From the NCBI RefSeq assembly GCF_043290135.1, contig NC_134701.1, positions 95,560,202 to 95,624,201 of the forward strand: a DNA stretch of 64,000 bases, given 5' to 3'. Source of the stretch: Rhipicephalus microplus (taxonomy: Eukaryota > Arthropoda > Arachnida > Ixodida > Ixodidae). Position numbers and translations under genes: made by a program. Positions 21,395 through 32,837 of the stretch are shown here, piece by piece. The notes beneath the pieces are model-generated. The model did no database searches and was not told where the DNA came from. It worked only from the letters and a program-made list of their open reading frames with translations. Each line of letters opens with the position of its first letter. The stretch's first letter is position 1.

Positions 21395-22768
21395 AGAGCA
21401 AGTGGTCTCAGACCTTGCACTGAGCCAGCTTTCGACAACAATGCCCGTGAACTTTGGAAGGTTGTTTAGGATTAGTTCATCTGACAAACTTTGTAGGTTC
21501 GCCAAGACCCATATAAATGTGTATGTGTCCTCACCGAGAGCAGGTCATGTAGCAAAAGGTCAAGAAGAGCACTGTCGTTAGACAGTTCGCAAACGGTTCA
21601 CAGATATGTCTCGTTAGATTTCACGTAAGCGTCGTACGTGATCTCGAAAGCCGGAATCTCGGGAAACACGCTCTGAAAGCCTTCTTTCTCAAAACAGCCG
21701 TCTATAGCTTGGTATTTCCTCAGTGTGTACCGCGATATAATAAAATACGCCAAACAACGACGAGGTTGCCCCTTCAGGTCCTTGCTGTCACACGTCTTCG
21801 CCATTTGGAGCGCCATAGATAAATCGAGTTCACCGTAAGACATCGCCCGCGTGTCGAGTGGGTAGAAGAGGGGCTTTGAGACTGCTCCGATTGCTTTGCC
21901 TACGCCGTTGAAGATGTAATTGAAAAGAAGGTGCTTGAGCGAGTTGTTTTCTGGCATCTCGAGTACGTAAGTACAGTTTGCTACCCTCTCCCTGAGCTTC
22001 TGCAGCAGTACCCGCGACTTCACCCAGCATTTCCCAAAAGACGTTCTGAATGTCTCCGTCGCTGGTGACGGTACCGGAGTTGTTGAGGACCACAGACTCG
22101 AAGTCGCTCCGATGATTGGCACACTTTCCTATCGACATTACGCGCAGATGGAGTTAGTGAAATATCGGAATAAAAGTAATTGGTGAGATTAGAACTACCC
22201 ATGCCTGTCTCAGGTTTTGCCCCTTGACCGTAAATCAGAAGGCCGCTTGGATGACAGCGTAGAGAGCGATGAGAACGCCCAGAGCTGTCACGTTTGACTC
22301 GAGTGACGCTAACCAGCGCAACCCGTACTGGCGGAGAAAGTCCATGAAAGGAGTCGCCGACTCGCCGTACTGCGACTCTGTGGTCACGCGAGAGTCATAC
22401 ATAGCGCGGACTTTCCACCCTATAGGGAGCACAAGTGCCACGCGATCCAGTGCCGTGTTGAATTCCTTGTACCAAGCGTACTTCACTTTGTCGAGCGTGG
22501 ACATGGGGTTGTTCCGGTACTTGCTGTCGGGTAACCAACGAGAGCACACGTGGTTGTATGGGTCTTCGCACGGGTCGATTCTCGTATTGACGGCGTGTAA
22601 GAGCAGGCTGGCGTACGCAAGGCAGTCCTTGGTCTTACAAAGCTTCTCTTGGCGAAGTGCCCAGCTCTGCCGAGACAGGAGAACGGCCACAGCTGCCAGG
22701 ACAACAATGATGAGCGTTCTGACGTCGAGTATGATCCATCTGACTTCTTTCTTGCCACGAGTTCCGAC
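21395..22768 (-). pseudogene. M13 (neprilysin-like) peptidase pseudogene (copy 1)
   Basis: M13 peptidases are type II membrane zinc endopeptidases. The minus strand begins after a splice-acceptor-like pyrimidine tract ending CACAG (22769 side). It encodes a transmembrane segment (TLIIVVLAAVAVLLS), then CKTKDCLAYASLLLHAVN and IDPCEDPYNHVCSRW, the conserved M13 N-terminal block. The same frame continues past a TGA at 22235-22237 (where FWF is expected) and a TAA near 22160. It then shifts frame near 22010 and resumes with LFYPLDTRAMSYGELDLSMA and FQSVFPEIPAFEITYDAY. The HExxH zinc site reads LQMAK and the ENxAD-type motif is absent. A further out-of-frame C-terminal trace (NNLPKF) lies near 21450. 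Confidence 0.8.
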
Positions 22769-22777
22769 CTGTGTCAC

Positions 22778-23689
22778 AATGAATGGAAAAAGGAGAGAGT
22801 GAGCGCGTCAAAAATTGTCTAAACGCTATCGCAACGCGGAAGAAAGAATACACTATATGAACATTACAAAAATTCTTAATGGCTACAAACATTTTCGACT
22901 AAGGCTATCCGCAAAAACGTAAATATGATCACCACTAAACCAAGCCAATTTTATTATAAATAAACTCGCGAACCTCCAACACGATCTGATTATGAGGCAC
23001 GCAGTATTTGGCACTGCACAAGAGTTTACACGGGTGCGAGTTTTTTCAGAACTCCCCGAATACCCGGCCAAGAGTTATTTTCTGTCCTCGCAAGAATTCA
23101 GCCAACTCCGGTGTTTGTGTGCACGAACGTTTTCTTAGCAGTAAATTACCATTTAATCTTGTAACGTTAGCAGTAAAGTGCCACTTAACCTTGTAATGCC
23201 CAATGTATTATATTCGATACATTGAATATGATACCTCTGTAATACTACTAAAAGCAACTGTGGGTGTCACGATAAGCAGCTATTGCAGATTTGACATACT
23301 ATGAAAAAGATACAGGGACTTATATATCATACGATAGTAATTATATATTTCTCCTAATATTAGGTAGGTTTTGCTTCAAAGAAAATTTGATTATTAGTTT
23401 TTTTAAATAACTGTTGTATAGGAAGAGCAAAAACAGTCAGCATTTTCGCGCAATTTTCTGAAGGCTAACTGTTCCTGCACATTACAGGGTTTTAATAATT
23501 GCCTTTACCATTACGTTAAGCAAAAATACAATGCTACTTTTGGAGCGTAAGCTGCAGCTGCACCCCTTGCTCAAGGATACTTATTTCTTTGAGCCACCAT
23601 CCTCAGAACTACTGCCTATAGTTCGCAAGAAGGTGTAATTAGGACTGTAGAATAATACAATATATTCAGCAATAAACTTTCATAGTATT
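22778..23689. other. No gene recognised (copy 1)
   Basis: AT-rich DNA between the M13 pseudogene and the SINE, with only short ORFs. Any upstream exon of the M13 ancestor (5' of the acceptor-like site at 22769) is not recognisable here. Confidence 0.5.
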
Positions 23690-23925
23690 ATCTGGCGTTC
23701 TACGTCCCAAAACCACCAAAGATTATGAAAGACGCCGTACTAGAGGCCTCTGGAAATTTTTATCTTCTGGGCTTCTTTGCCGTTCACTCATATCACACAG
23801 TACACGGACCTCCATTATTTCGCCTCCATCGAAGTCCGACCGCCACGGCCGGCATCGAACCCGTACCTATTGGTCAGCAGCCGAGAACCGTAGGCACTGT
23901 TCCACCGAGGTGGACGACAATACAT
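23690..23925 (-). mobile_element. tRNA-derived SINE, near complete (Ruka-like), copy 1
   Basis: On the minus strand, an A-box-like CACCTCGGTGGAACAGT (complement of 23896-23914) is followed by a B-box GGGTTCGATGCC (complement of 23851-23862). The body matches the 4595-4797 and 11297-11455 repeats: GAGGCGAAATAATGG…, AAATTTCCAGAGGCC, TTTGGTGGTTTTGGGACG. This copy ties the shared tail to a Pol III-type head. The family name is from recall. Confidence 0.75.
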
Positions 23926-24149
23926 TTCGTACAGGAGCTAGTGGTAAATGGAGCTTACTGTCATCGGTATTAAGCTAGCTATGATAACGAGGAAGTAGGG
24001 GACTTGCAGCGTCAAACTTGAATACAGTTTATTGTAAAAACCCTTATGTGGCACTATGTATATCCCTCGGCGCAGTGTTCAGCTTATATTACGAGCAAGG
24101 AGCAGGTGTGCTTCGACAACGCTTCTTGATATGTTGTAGCAGCATGGTA

Positions 24150-25915
24150 ACGAGTGATCATCGTCAGCCTGACTACGCCATCTACAGGATAAAGGCCTCT
24201 CCCATGTCTTGCCAGTCAACTCGGTCCTGTGCTTTCTGCTGCCACTTTATGCCCGAAAACTCCCCAAGCCCTTCTACACACCAAACTTTCTGCTTCTTCC
24301 TCAGCCACTTGCCTTCTCTGGGAATCCAGTCAGTTACCCTTAATGACCAGCTGTTCTCCCGCCTACGCTCTGCGTGCACGGCCCATTTTTCATTTCTTCT
24401 TCTTCATTTCAGCTATGATAAACTTAACCCCGGTTTGTTCCCTGATCCATTCTGCTCTCCTCTTGTTTATTAAGGTAAACCTATAATTTTCCTTTCCATC
24501 GCCTCCTGCGTCGTCCTCAATTTAAACTGAACCCTCTTTGTAAGCCCTCAGGTTTCTGCTCCGCAGTTAAGTACTGGAAAAATGCAGCTGTTATATGCCT
24601 TCCTTTTAAGGGACTGTGGAAATCTACCAGTCAATATCTGACAATGCTTGCCAAATGTGCTCCACCCTCTAATTATTCTTTTAGCTACTTCGATCTCGTG
24701 GTTGCGCTCCACATTTACTATCTGTCCTAAGTGGAAATACTCTTTTTGCGATTTCAAGTGCATTGCTACATATTTCGAACCGCTGTTCTTTTCCGATGTT
24801 GCATTACATCACTTTAGTTTTCTGCAGATTATAGTTAAGACCTATACTTTTCTGTTCTCCCTGTCTATTTCAGTAATCATGAATTCCAATTCATCCCCTC
24901 AGACGACAACTGGTGCATTCAGCATGGTATGGCCAAAGGCGAAATTCATCGCCTGAGCTACTCAGCAATGCAATGTCATCGGTGCAGCGCAGGTTACTAA
25001 GGTGCTTTCTATTGACTGTTATTCCTGATTCTTCCCATTCTAAGCTTTTGAGAACCTCCGGTAAGCACACAGTAAATAGCGTTCGGGTGATCATATCCCA
25101 TTGGCTTACATAAATTTTCATCAAAATTATGTCGCTGTTTTACGAAGCACTATTCTGGCAGTTGATCTTTTGTAGATTTTTTTCATGGTCCTTATATTGT
25201 CGCGAAACAACGCGAACAAAGCACAAGTACGCCTTGAGACAGGGCAAACATCGTGTTCTCAACAGCTGAGCCGCAAGATTGTCTTCTTCGTTCTCGAGTC
25301 AATCCAGAGGCCCACTACCTGGTGTCCGCTCAATCCCGCATTATCGTTTTTGTTTACATGTGGACACGCGTCAATATACGCTTCATCGATACCCTGATTC
25401 TGCAGTGTCTGCGTGGCTGCTGATATCTCTAATGAATCAAATGCCTTCTCGTAATTTATGAAGGTTATGTGCAGTGGTTGAGAGTATTCTGAGCACTTTC
25501 TGAGCACTTTTCTAGTAGATAGTTTGAATGTGGTCGAGTGTTGAGTAGCCTTTCCGAAGTCCTGCTTGATCAATTGGTCGATTTAATTCAAGCATTGTCT
25601 TTATTCTGTTAGCAATTACCTTTGCAAATAGCGTGTATACGATGAAGAGCAAGCTGATCAGCCTGTTATTTTTCGAGGCTTTCTCATCCCCTTGCTTATG
25701 AATTAAGATAATTTTAGCATTACTTCAAGATTTTGGTGCCCTACCCACCAGAAGACAATTCGTAAACAGGGTGGCTATTTTTTTTCTAACACAACCAGTC
25801 CTCCCTCGTTCAGCAGATCTGATGTGACCTTATCCTCACCAGCATCATTGCTGCTTTTCATTCTCTCGAAGGCTTTCCCGATTTCTTCTGTCATTAGCAA
25901 AGTAGTCAGCAAAGC
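24150..25915 (-). mobile_element. RTE/BovB-like LINE, 5'-truncated (RTE-2, copy 1)
   Basis: Minus-strand RT begins near 25910. FINYEKAFDSLE (about 25465-25430) matches RT motif A. LRCTDDIALLSS (about 24980) is the catalytic box with FADD changed to CTDD. FHLGQIVNVERNHEIEVAKR (24740s) and the C-terminal KWQQKAQDRVDWQDMGEAFI (24245-24185) follow. No endonuclease is present, so it is a typical 5'-truncated insert. It is about as diverged from RTE-1 as two old copies of one family. Frameshifts throughout. Confidence 0.8.
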
Positions 25916-26420
25916 GGTAACGCATACAATGATCAAAATGAAGACAGGACATGCGCTGTAGCGTCAAGCGCATATCTTGTCTTCTTCTTGACTGTTCTGT
26001 TTGTTACTGCGCAGCCGTAATACATAGGTATGAACGCAAACAAACTCGCCCACCCAGCCGTTATTCTGCAAGGCAACCCTCCCATTCGCGTAAACAACCC
26101 GAAACTAGCAGTTGGGTTCATGTCTAGACCACAACGCGTACCTTAGCCTCAGTGTCCAAAACTTGAGGTATGCCAAATGACTTGGTACGTCCATTCTTGC
26201 GCGCTTCGCCAGAAGCACTTTTCACGCCCTGAACCGTAACTTCAGGTCCCTTGCCCAGCGAGGTGCCCACGTCGGGATCTGAATACTGTGACGGTGGAGA
26301 GGCTAAAGACATCCACCGAGTGGAAGATACCATGGCAGGCCGCGGGGAACCTTGTGGGAACGCGTCCGAAGTTTGTTCGGCAGAGGCTGTCTGTTTCCGC
26401 TGCAGAGCTTTGGAGTAACG
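25916..26420 (-). other. Unidentified DNA at the right end of the unit (copy 1), ORF cut by the duplication junction
   Basis: Minus-strand ORFs at 26121-25933 (SFGLFTRMGGLPCRITAGWA) and 26424-26124 have no domain I recognise. The second is the 3' part of a 186-codon ORF that is uninterrupted in copy 2 (44384-44944). In copy 1 its 5' part is replaced by the start of copy 2. Whether it is a gene is unknown. Confidence 0.35.
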
Positions 26421-29400
26421 GCATCCGTACGCAAAGCGATTTGGGGCTCCAAACTTTCGGGGCCCCTATTCAAAACCTCCCTAACTTTTTTTTTCTTTTT
26501 AAGGCACGGTTGAGGCATGCACCTTGAAATCATACAACGTTAGTAGTTCGGAAGGTGATGCGCACGATATCTGATTATGTTATCGAGTATTTACTAAGTC
26601 CAGTTACGTTATTAGTTACGCTACCAGCTTTACTAAGCGAAGCTCAAGCGTCCTTTCAAGTTTTTCTCCGTAATGCCTCACAAATGCGTAGTGGGTACCT
26701 CGCTTCTCCGCGGATTGATGAATAATGAGGTAACGAGCGCTTCTCAAGTTTGCAAAAGTTATGTTTGAAAATGTTGTGGACACTTTACAAGCGTACCTGT
26801 ATTGATAGGCCTAAGGGAGCGTACATACAACGTGTTCTAAAATTGTCCTTCTTCCAGCTTTCGCTGTGACTGCGCTGCGCATTGCGCGCAGGCCTGGTGT
26901 TTTGTGTGACACGGCGCTTCGCTGCTATTGCAATGACAACTGACAAACTCGCTTGTTTACCGCTCCACTCTAAAGGCGTATGCATATGTCATCCCTTATA
27001 TTCACCCTGGCTTTAGGCCTCCATTATGTACTTCTAGCTCCTGTACTTCTTTCACTGCTTCAGAAAAATTAGGGGACGCTATAAAGCTTTGTCTTTAGGA
27101 GTTGGACGCGATAGCGATGTCTTGTTCGTAGTGCCTGCTTCAAACACTAAGTGCGGGAAACCTTTTCGAACTTGCTATGCATTCAACTACGTGACCTTAA
27201 GAGAATAGGCGCAGTAACTTGTGTTCCATTTGTAGTGGGCGACTGGCTTTAAACTATGAGGTCTTTAGAATAATCCGAGATTCTGACGCTCGATGACAAT
27301 GCCCTCTTGTGACACGCGATATTACGGCAATATTTCATGTTGTATTGTGAAGCATGTGTACAGGACGCATGCTCTGGCAATGCAAGAAAGCCACTTTCAC
27401 TGCCTTTTGAAGCAGAGATGGTTCTGTTCACTGCGTTCACAAGCACCACGTTTTTTTTCTTTCTTTTTGCATTGCTGGGAGGTACTGTATTTTTGGGATG
27501 CAGAAGACAAAAAAAAACAAGTAATTCCTGCTTATCCTCATACGGCATACCATTTCTTACGATAAATAATGAGGATAGTTTGGCATTTTACTTAATTATG
27601 TTACCAGGCCTCTACTGTTTTTGGAGGCCCATATGGTAGAATGTTAGTGTGATTCAGATGCACGACCCGCAAAAATGTGATTTCGAGAGTTCATTTCAAA
27701 ATCTGTCGAACTTCAGAAAACAGGGCAGTCTGTTCTCGAGTGGTTGTCGAGGGTTGAAACATTGACAGCTCTCGAGGAATCTTTAAGTTGGTGTCGTTTC
27801 AGTAGGACTGCCACTGCCTGTTTTCATGGCCTTTACGTCATTGTTCATGTACATAGTGTCTGGGAATATGCAAAAAAATCGAAAGGAGACGTGTGGCCGC
27901 GTGGTAGAACATCCACTTTTCATACAAGTGACCAGGGTTCGACATTCACTTATACCCCGACTATTTTATTATGTATTTCATTTGCATTGTGCTTGATTTT
28001 TCAGTTCCGCACATGGTACTGTTTCGCACAAAACGAACGACACTGCTGCCAGAATTACTGGAAAACAAGCTCTTCAATAACGCAATCACGTTAAAACCAT
28101 ATGTTACCGCGAGCCTTCACTAGCGTAACAGTGGCTAGTAACATTCACAGCGTTGCATCATAAGGGCTATATGAGGAAAGCACCTTTACGGTCAGAGATG
28201 GAGTTCTAATGAACGCTATGGGGGAGCATTTCGTCTAAGACTCCTAGACTATTCTATATCATCAGTCTATCGGAGAAAAGCTCACCATAACGTAATACAG
28301 CTTCCTCCTCCGATACCGTCAATACTATAGAGTTCCTCGCTCATGAAGCCACAGCATGGAGCCGGTTGAGAAAGCTGTCGAGCACTTTTTATCGGCACAA
28401 CGCGGATTGAATAAGGACCATGAAATCATAGGCATATCAGCCGGGGAGCAAGGCGGGCGCGAGCCCTTCCTCCGGGAAAAGTAAAAGTTTCAGGGGGGGG
28501 GGGGGCGCTAAGCTTTCTCACTTTTGACAGTGGTCGCTGTCAGCTGCACGCTAGGGTAACCAACAACTAAGCCAAAGTTTTTCTTCACCACAGTCATCAC
28601 TCAATCATATTGTAACGAGGAAATAGAAATATTACCAGGGATTGTCTTATTATAGTAATTTTTTTCCTGAACGTCTGCTGTGATGATTGTCCTTGACTGT
28701 TCCTTGCAGTGCGGACCGCCTATGCGACTCTTTCGAGCCTTGTACTGTAGTGCTGCAAAGCGGGCTACAGTAGAAGGAGCGAAAATGTCTGTACTTGCTT
28801 TGTTATGGATTGGAACGACTGACCAGTCAGATCTTTTGCGGCTTCTGGAAAATTGTTTTCTTTCATCAAAAGTCACTAGCGTCGTCGCTGCTTTATCGAA
28901 GCTGCTGTGAGCCAGTGCTTGTGACGAATCTTTTTATATGCTTTACTTCTGCCGTACAAGAAGTGCCACAAAAAGTTTTGCGCTTTATTCTTTGATAAAT
29001 CTGATCAGCCTTGCTTACGGTAGCTAGGATAGAAGCCAGCAGTTTGCAGAGCAGAGAAGAGAATAAAGCACTGAACTTGAGTACAGTGGGAAGCTGAGCT
29101 TCTTAGTCAAGCTAATTTGTTTTCATTCAACTTGAACTGTCTTTTACAGCTCAAAACACAACTCTGACAGAAAAGAAGCACACACGCGCAGCGATGTTTA
29201 GTTCTCTCTCTCTCAGCAAGAATGAGCTCTGAGATGTACACGCGCACATACCCTCTAAAACGTTTTCCGTAGTAACTGCGCAGTTATCACGAGAAGGGCT
29301 CTTTGCTCCTCCAAAAGACGAAATGTGCGCAAAAGAGTGCACATGTAACCGCAATGAGGGGCACTTTCTTCCTTGTGGAGTAAAGCACTCATTATTTGGG

Positions 29401-29537
29401 GTAACTGCGGGAATTTTCGCGCCGTGTGGAAATGACTCATCGGTGCCTACGCAAGACTATTTCATTTCAGACGGTTCTGTGGCGTGGTGTGGTGTAGTAT
29501 GTCGAATACGCGCAGGCTGACTGAATGGTCGTGAGTG
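26421..29537. other. Anonymous DNA of the duplicated unit (copy 2), no gene
   Basis: Same content as 8180-11296, including the G13 run (28493-28505). No domain-bearing ORF. Confidence 0.6.
27891..27966 (+). mobile_element. tRNA-like SINE head (copy 2)
   Basis: A-box-like 27893-27906 and B-box-like 27935-27945, identical to the copy 1 segment at 9650-9725. Confidence 0.5.
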
Positions 29538-29696
29538 TATTGATTGATATGTGGGGTTTAGCGTCCCAAAACCACCATATGGTTATGAGAGGCGCCGTAG
29601 TGGAAGGCTCCGTAAATTTCGACTACCTGAGGTTCTTCAACGTGCACCAATGTCTAAGCACTGGGTCTACAGCATTTTAGCCTCCATCGAAAAAAG
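29538..29696 (-). mobile_element. tRNA-related SINE fragment (copy 2)
   Basis: Duplicate of 11297-11455, again directly followed by (AT)n (29701-29758). Confidence 0.75.
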
Positions 29697-29697
29697 C

Positions 29698-29700
<3 letters not shown>

Positions 29701-29758
<58 letters not shown>
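29701..29758. repeat. (AT)n microsatellite (copy 2)
   Basis: Shorter by about six bases than its partner at 11460-11523. It again abuts the broken gypsy 1 RT. Confidence 0.97.
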
Positions 29759-29761
<3 letters not shown>

Positions 29762-32728
29762 AGTGCTGTTCAAAAGTCGTAGAGAAAAACGACTATCTCG
29801 TCTAAACACACTAAAGAAGAGTGCCACTTCAGGTCACATAAAACTGTGTCCATCATTCATTGGAATGTGCCTGGAGCGGAGCACAGGCCAAAAGGGAGAA
29901 TTTTAAATTTATAGAGACCATCAGGTGTAATAAACGCTGTTTTTCTCGGTCCCAATCATCTACTTCAATCTGCCAATATCCGCTACGGAAATCCATCGAA
30001 GAGAAATAACGGGCGAGCCGCAGGCGATCTAAGGAGGAGTCATCAATGCGGGGAAGAGGATATACGTTTTTTTTTTCGTTATCTAGTTCAGTTTTGCGGT
30101 AGTCGACGCAGAATCGTAGTGAACCATCTTTCTTCTTAACCAGAACAGCTGGTGACGCCAAAGGATAGTCGATGGTTGAATTACGTCGTCGTCGAGCATT
30201 TGTTTCACTTGATGACGGATGACATCCTGCTCCTTCTGCGACACGCGGTAAGCTTGTTGGCACACGGGTTGGACGTTGGGCTCGGTGATTATTCTGTGCT
30301 TCATTAGAGGGGTCTGCCGGACTATCGACATAGTGGCAAAACAGTAACTAAAGGATGAGAGGAGACTGAGGATCCTTGCCCTCTTAGGTTGTTCTAACTG
30401 GCGATTGATGTTGAGGTGACTAGTCACGTCAGTATCGCAGCTGTCCTCAGTTGATATTGTCGTATTCAAAGGGAAGGCATCCCAATCATCCAATGCCTCA
30501 AAGTAAGCTATGGTTGTGCGTGTCACAAAATGCCTCTATGCGCCACTGAAGCTCGTAACTGAAAGCGTAGTCTGGCCATTTCTGAGTTGAACGAGACTTC
30601 GAGCAATGGCGACTTCCCGATCAAGCAATAACGTCAGGTTACTTTCGGCGATGCCCGTAATTGACTGCTCCCGTGGACACTCAGCAAGCGCGAAGATACT
30701 ACTGCGAGGTGGCAACGTGACGCAATCATCAACTACGCGTAAGGCCACGCCACGATGTTCGTTCTCGATGTCGGAATATGGAGGAACACATTTAGCAAAA
30801 CTGACGAACAAATCATGCAAATAATTATCGCTCCATACTCTTGCAGAAAATCTGTGCCCAAAATGACTGGCTGAGAAGAATTGGGCAGTACAAGGAATGA
30901 CGCTACAAAAGCCAACGCACAAATCTCAAGCCCGGCAGTGCACCTTCCTATAGGGGATACGCGGTGTCCTCCAGCGGTGATTAGATGAGGGCCGTCCCAC
31001 GTTGTCAGCACCTTGTGTAGACAGGTGGTCAATGAAGCACTCATCACCGAGTAATCAGCTTCCGTGTCGACAAGCGCAGACACCGGATAACAGTCGACGG
31101 AAACGGTAATGGCAGCGGATGTTCTGTTGGCCGTTTCAGAAACAGGCTGCAATTGTACGTCATAACGCAGTGACGAAGGATATTTGTCGGTTCTCGTGAC
31201 AGCGGCCTAACCTTCGGAGGTCGCCGCTTTCAGTTTCCCTGGCGTGGGCTTGCGCCACTTACATCAGGGGACCCAAAGGCGGATCGGATGCGGTACGTTG
31301 ATGCGGACGGACGGGGTGATGGTGACCGTGATTGTCGTCGCGGCGGGACAGGAGCGTGATGGCTACCTTTTAAGTAATCCGCAATTTCTTGCGGGCACTC
31401 ACCATATCAAGGACAACGGGCATCTGGTGGAATTCGCGTAGGCCTATTCATCGGTAGTAAGAGTCGTGGTACATGTGTCCAACTTCATCACAATGGTAAC
31501 AAAGAACGATTGTCGGGTGCACGCCAGATGGTGGACTTCCGCGGGCCAGGACGAAAATCGACCTGAGAAGGTAGGCGATGGGCTATAGACTTGGAAATTG
31601 TCTGTGGGTCCCAGCAGGTGGATGAGCAAAATGTGCCGTCGATGGCGTACAGACGCGCAGGGCACCCGCGTAGGAAAGTGTGGGAGGTTCGACTTCCGAT
31701 GGTGATGTGGAATGAACGACCTGCCTGATTTCGTTACGAACGATGTCTGTAAGAGCAGTTATACACGGATGGGACGCTGCATGAGATTTCCAAAGTTCTT
31801 CGCGTACAACCTGTCATATGAGTTCTGTGAAGACCTCCCTGTTATCACCTCCTTGTACAAGCGAGCACGCATTCGACATGGCCGCCTTACGCTTATATTG
31901 CAACAACCACTGCTGAAGCATGCGCTCCATAATTGTGGCCTCACGTATGAACTCCGACACAGTCGTAGGAAGGTTGCGCACAAGGCCCGTGAAAAGTTGC
32001 TCCTTTACGCCTCGCATTAGCAGGCGCACCTTCTTGTCTTCTGTCATGTGGGGGTCAGCCCGTGGAATCAATCGCGACATCTCTTCGACAAACATGGCAA
32101 TGCCCTCGTTCAGCATTTGAAACCGCAAAGAAAGTGCTTGCTCCGCTCTCTCTTTCCGGTCGGGGTTACTGAACGCCTGGCGAAGCTGCCGATGGAATTC
32201 CTGACAACTCATGAATGAAGCTTCGTGGTTCTCGTTCTACACTCTTCAAGCGTCTAACAAGGAGATGTACACTTTATTCAACTTACAGCGATTATCCCAG
32301 TCATTTATGGCAGCAACCCGGTTGAAATGGTCCAGCCAGTCTTCGACATCCTCACCGGCATCGCCGTGGAATGGGTTGGGTGTGCGAGGCATGTTGATGA
32401 CACAGGGTACGCTAACGGATGGGTCATGCTTGGCTTGGGTTGCGGATGTGGCAAACAAAGTCCTCACGGAACTTGCCAAGCGGCCGTACTGTGGTAGTAG
32501 TCCTTGAAGGCGGCGGCTGCTTCGATGGATATCAGCAGACTATGGTGCACTGGCAGTGGTTACTTCTGGTTCAGGACCAGCAGGCATAAGACGTTGCAGT
32601 ACAGTACCTCCACCAGTCCGTCGCGAGAGAAAACGATAGACAGGTACTCGAAGTGGACGACTGTTTACTCAGCCACAGCAACCACTCACTTCTTCGCTCT
32701 CCTCTTCTGCCACCAAGACAGCGTGGCA
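29759..32728 (-). mobile_element. Ty3/gypsy element 1, truncated (copy 2)
   Basis: Collinear duplicate of 11524-14493: probable LTR 32617-32728, gag 31814-32479 (with RQAFSN for RQEFSN), protease 30733-31152 (same DTE defect), RT 29759-30526 (same CLDE box, and an ARILSLL for ARLLSLL change in the leader). All disabling changes are shared, so they predate the duplication. Confidence 0.85.
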
Positions 32729-32738
32729 ATATATATAT

Positions 32739-32834
<96 letters not shown>
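32729..32834. repeat. (AT)n microsatellite with interruptions (copy 2)
   Basis: About 106 bp, 28 bp longer than in copy 1, with AAAT and ACAT interruptions. It shows real length divergence between the two units. Confidence 0.95.

Positions 32835-32837
<3 letters not shown>

Larger units (their letters stand above)
8180..26420. repeat. Tandem segmental duplication, copy 1 (18,241 bp)
   Basis: The segment starting GCATCCGTACGC at 8180 recurs at 26421 in the same orientation and is collinear to its end. Left flank, internal junction and right flank share only GCA at the breakpoints (…AAAGCA at 8178-8182, …ACGGCA at the junction and again at 44681-44683). That is 3-bp microhomology and no longer repeat. 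The copies differ by a handful of substitutions and by microsatellite length: the shift is 18,241 bp at the left, 18,235 after the first (AT)n, 18,263-18,265 in the middle and 18,260 at the right. Confidence 0.97.

Noticed and set aside
22269..22802. 177-codon plus-strand ORF
   Set aside because: Antisense shadow of the M13 block, which has clear family motifs on the minus strand. Same for 40529-41062.
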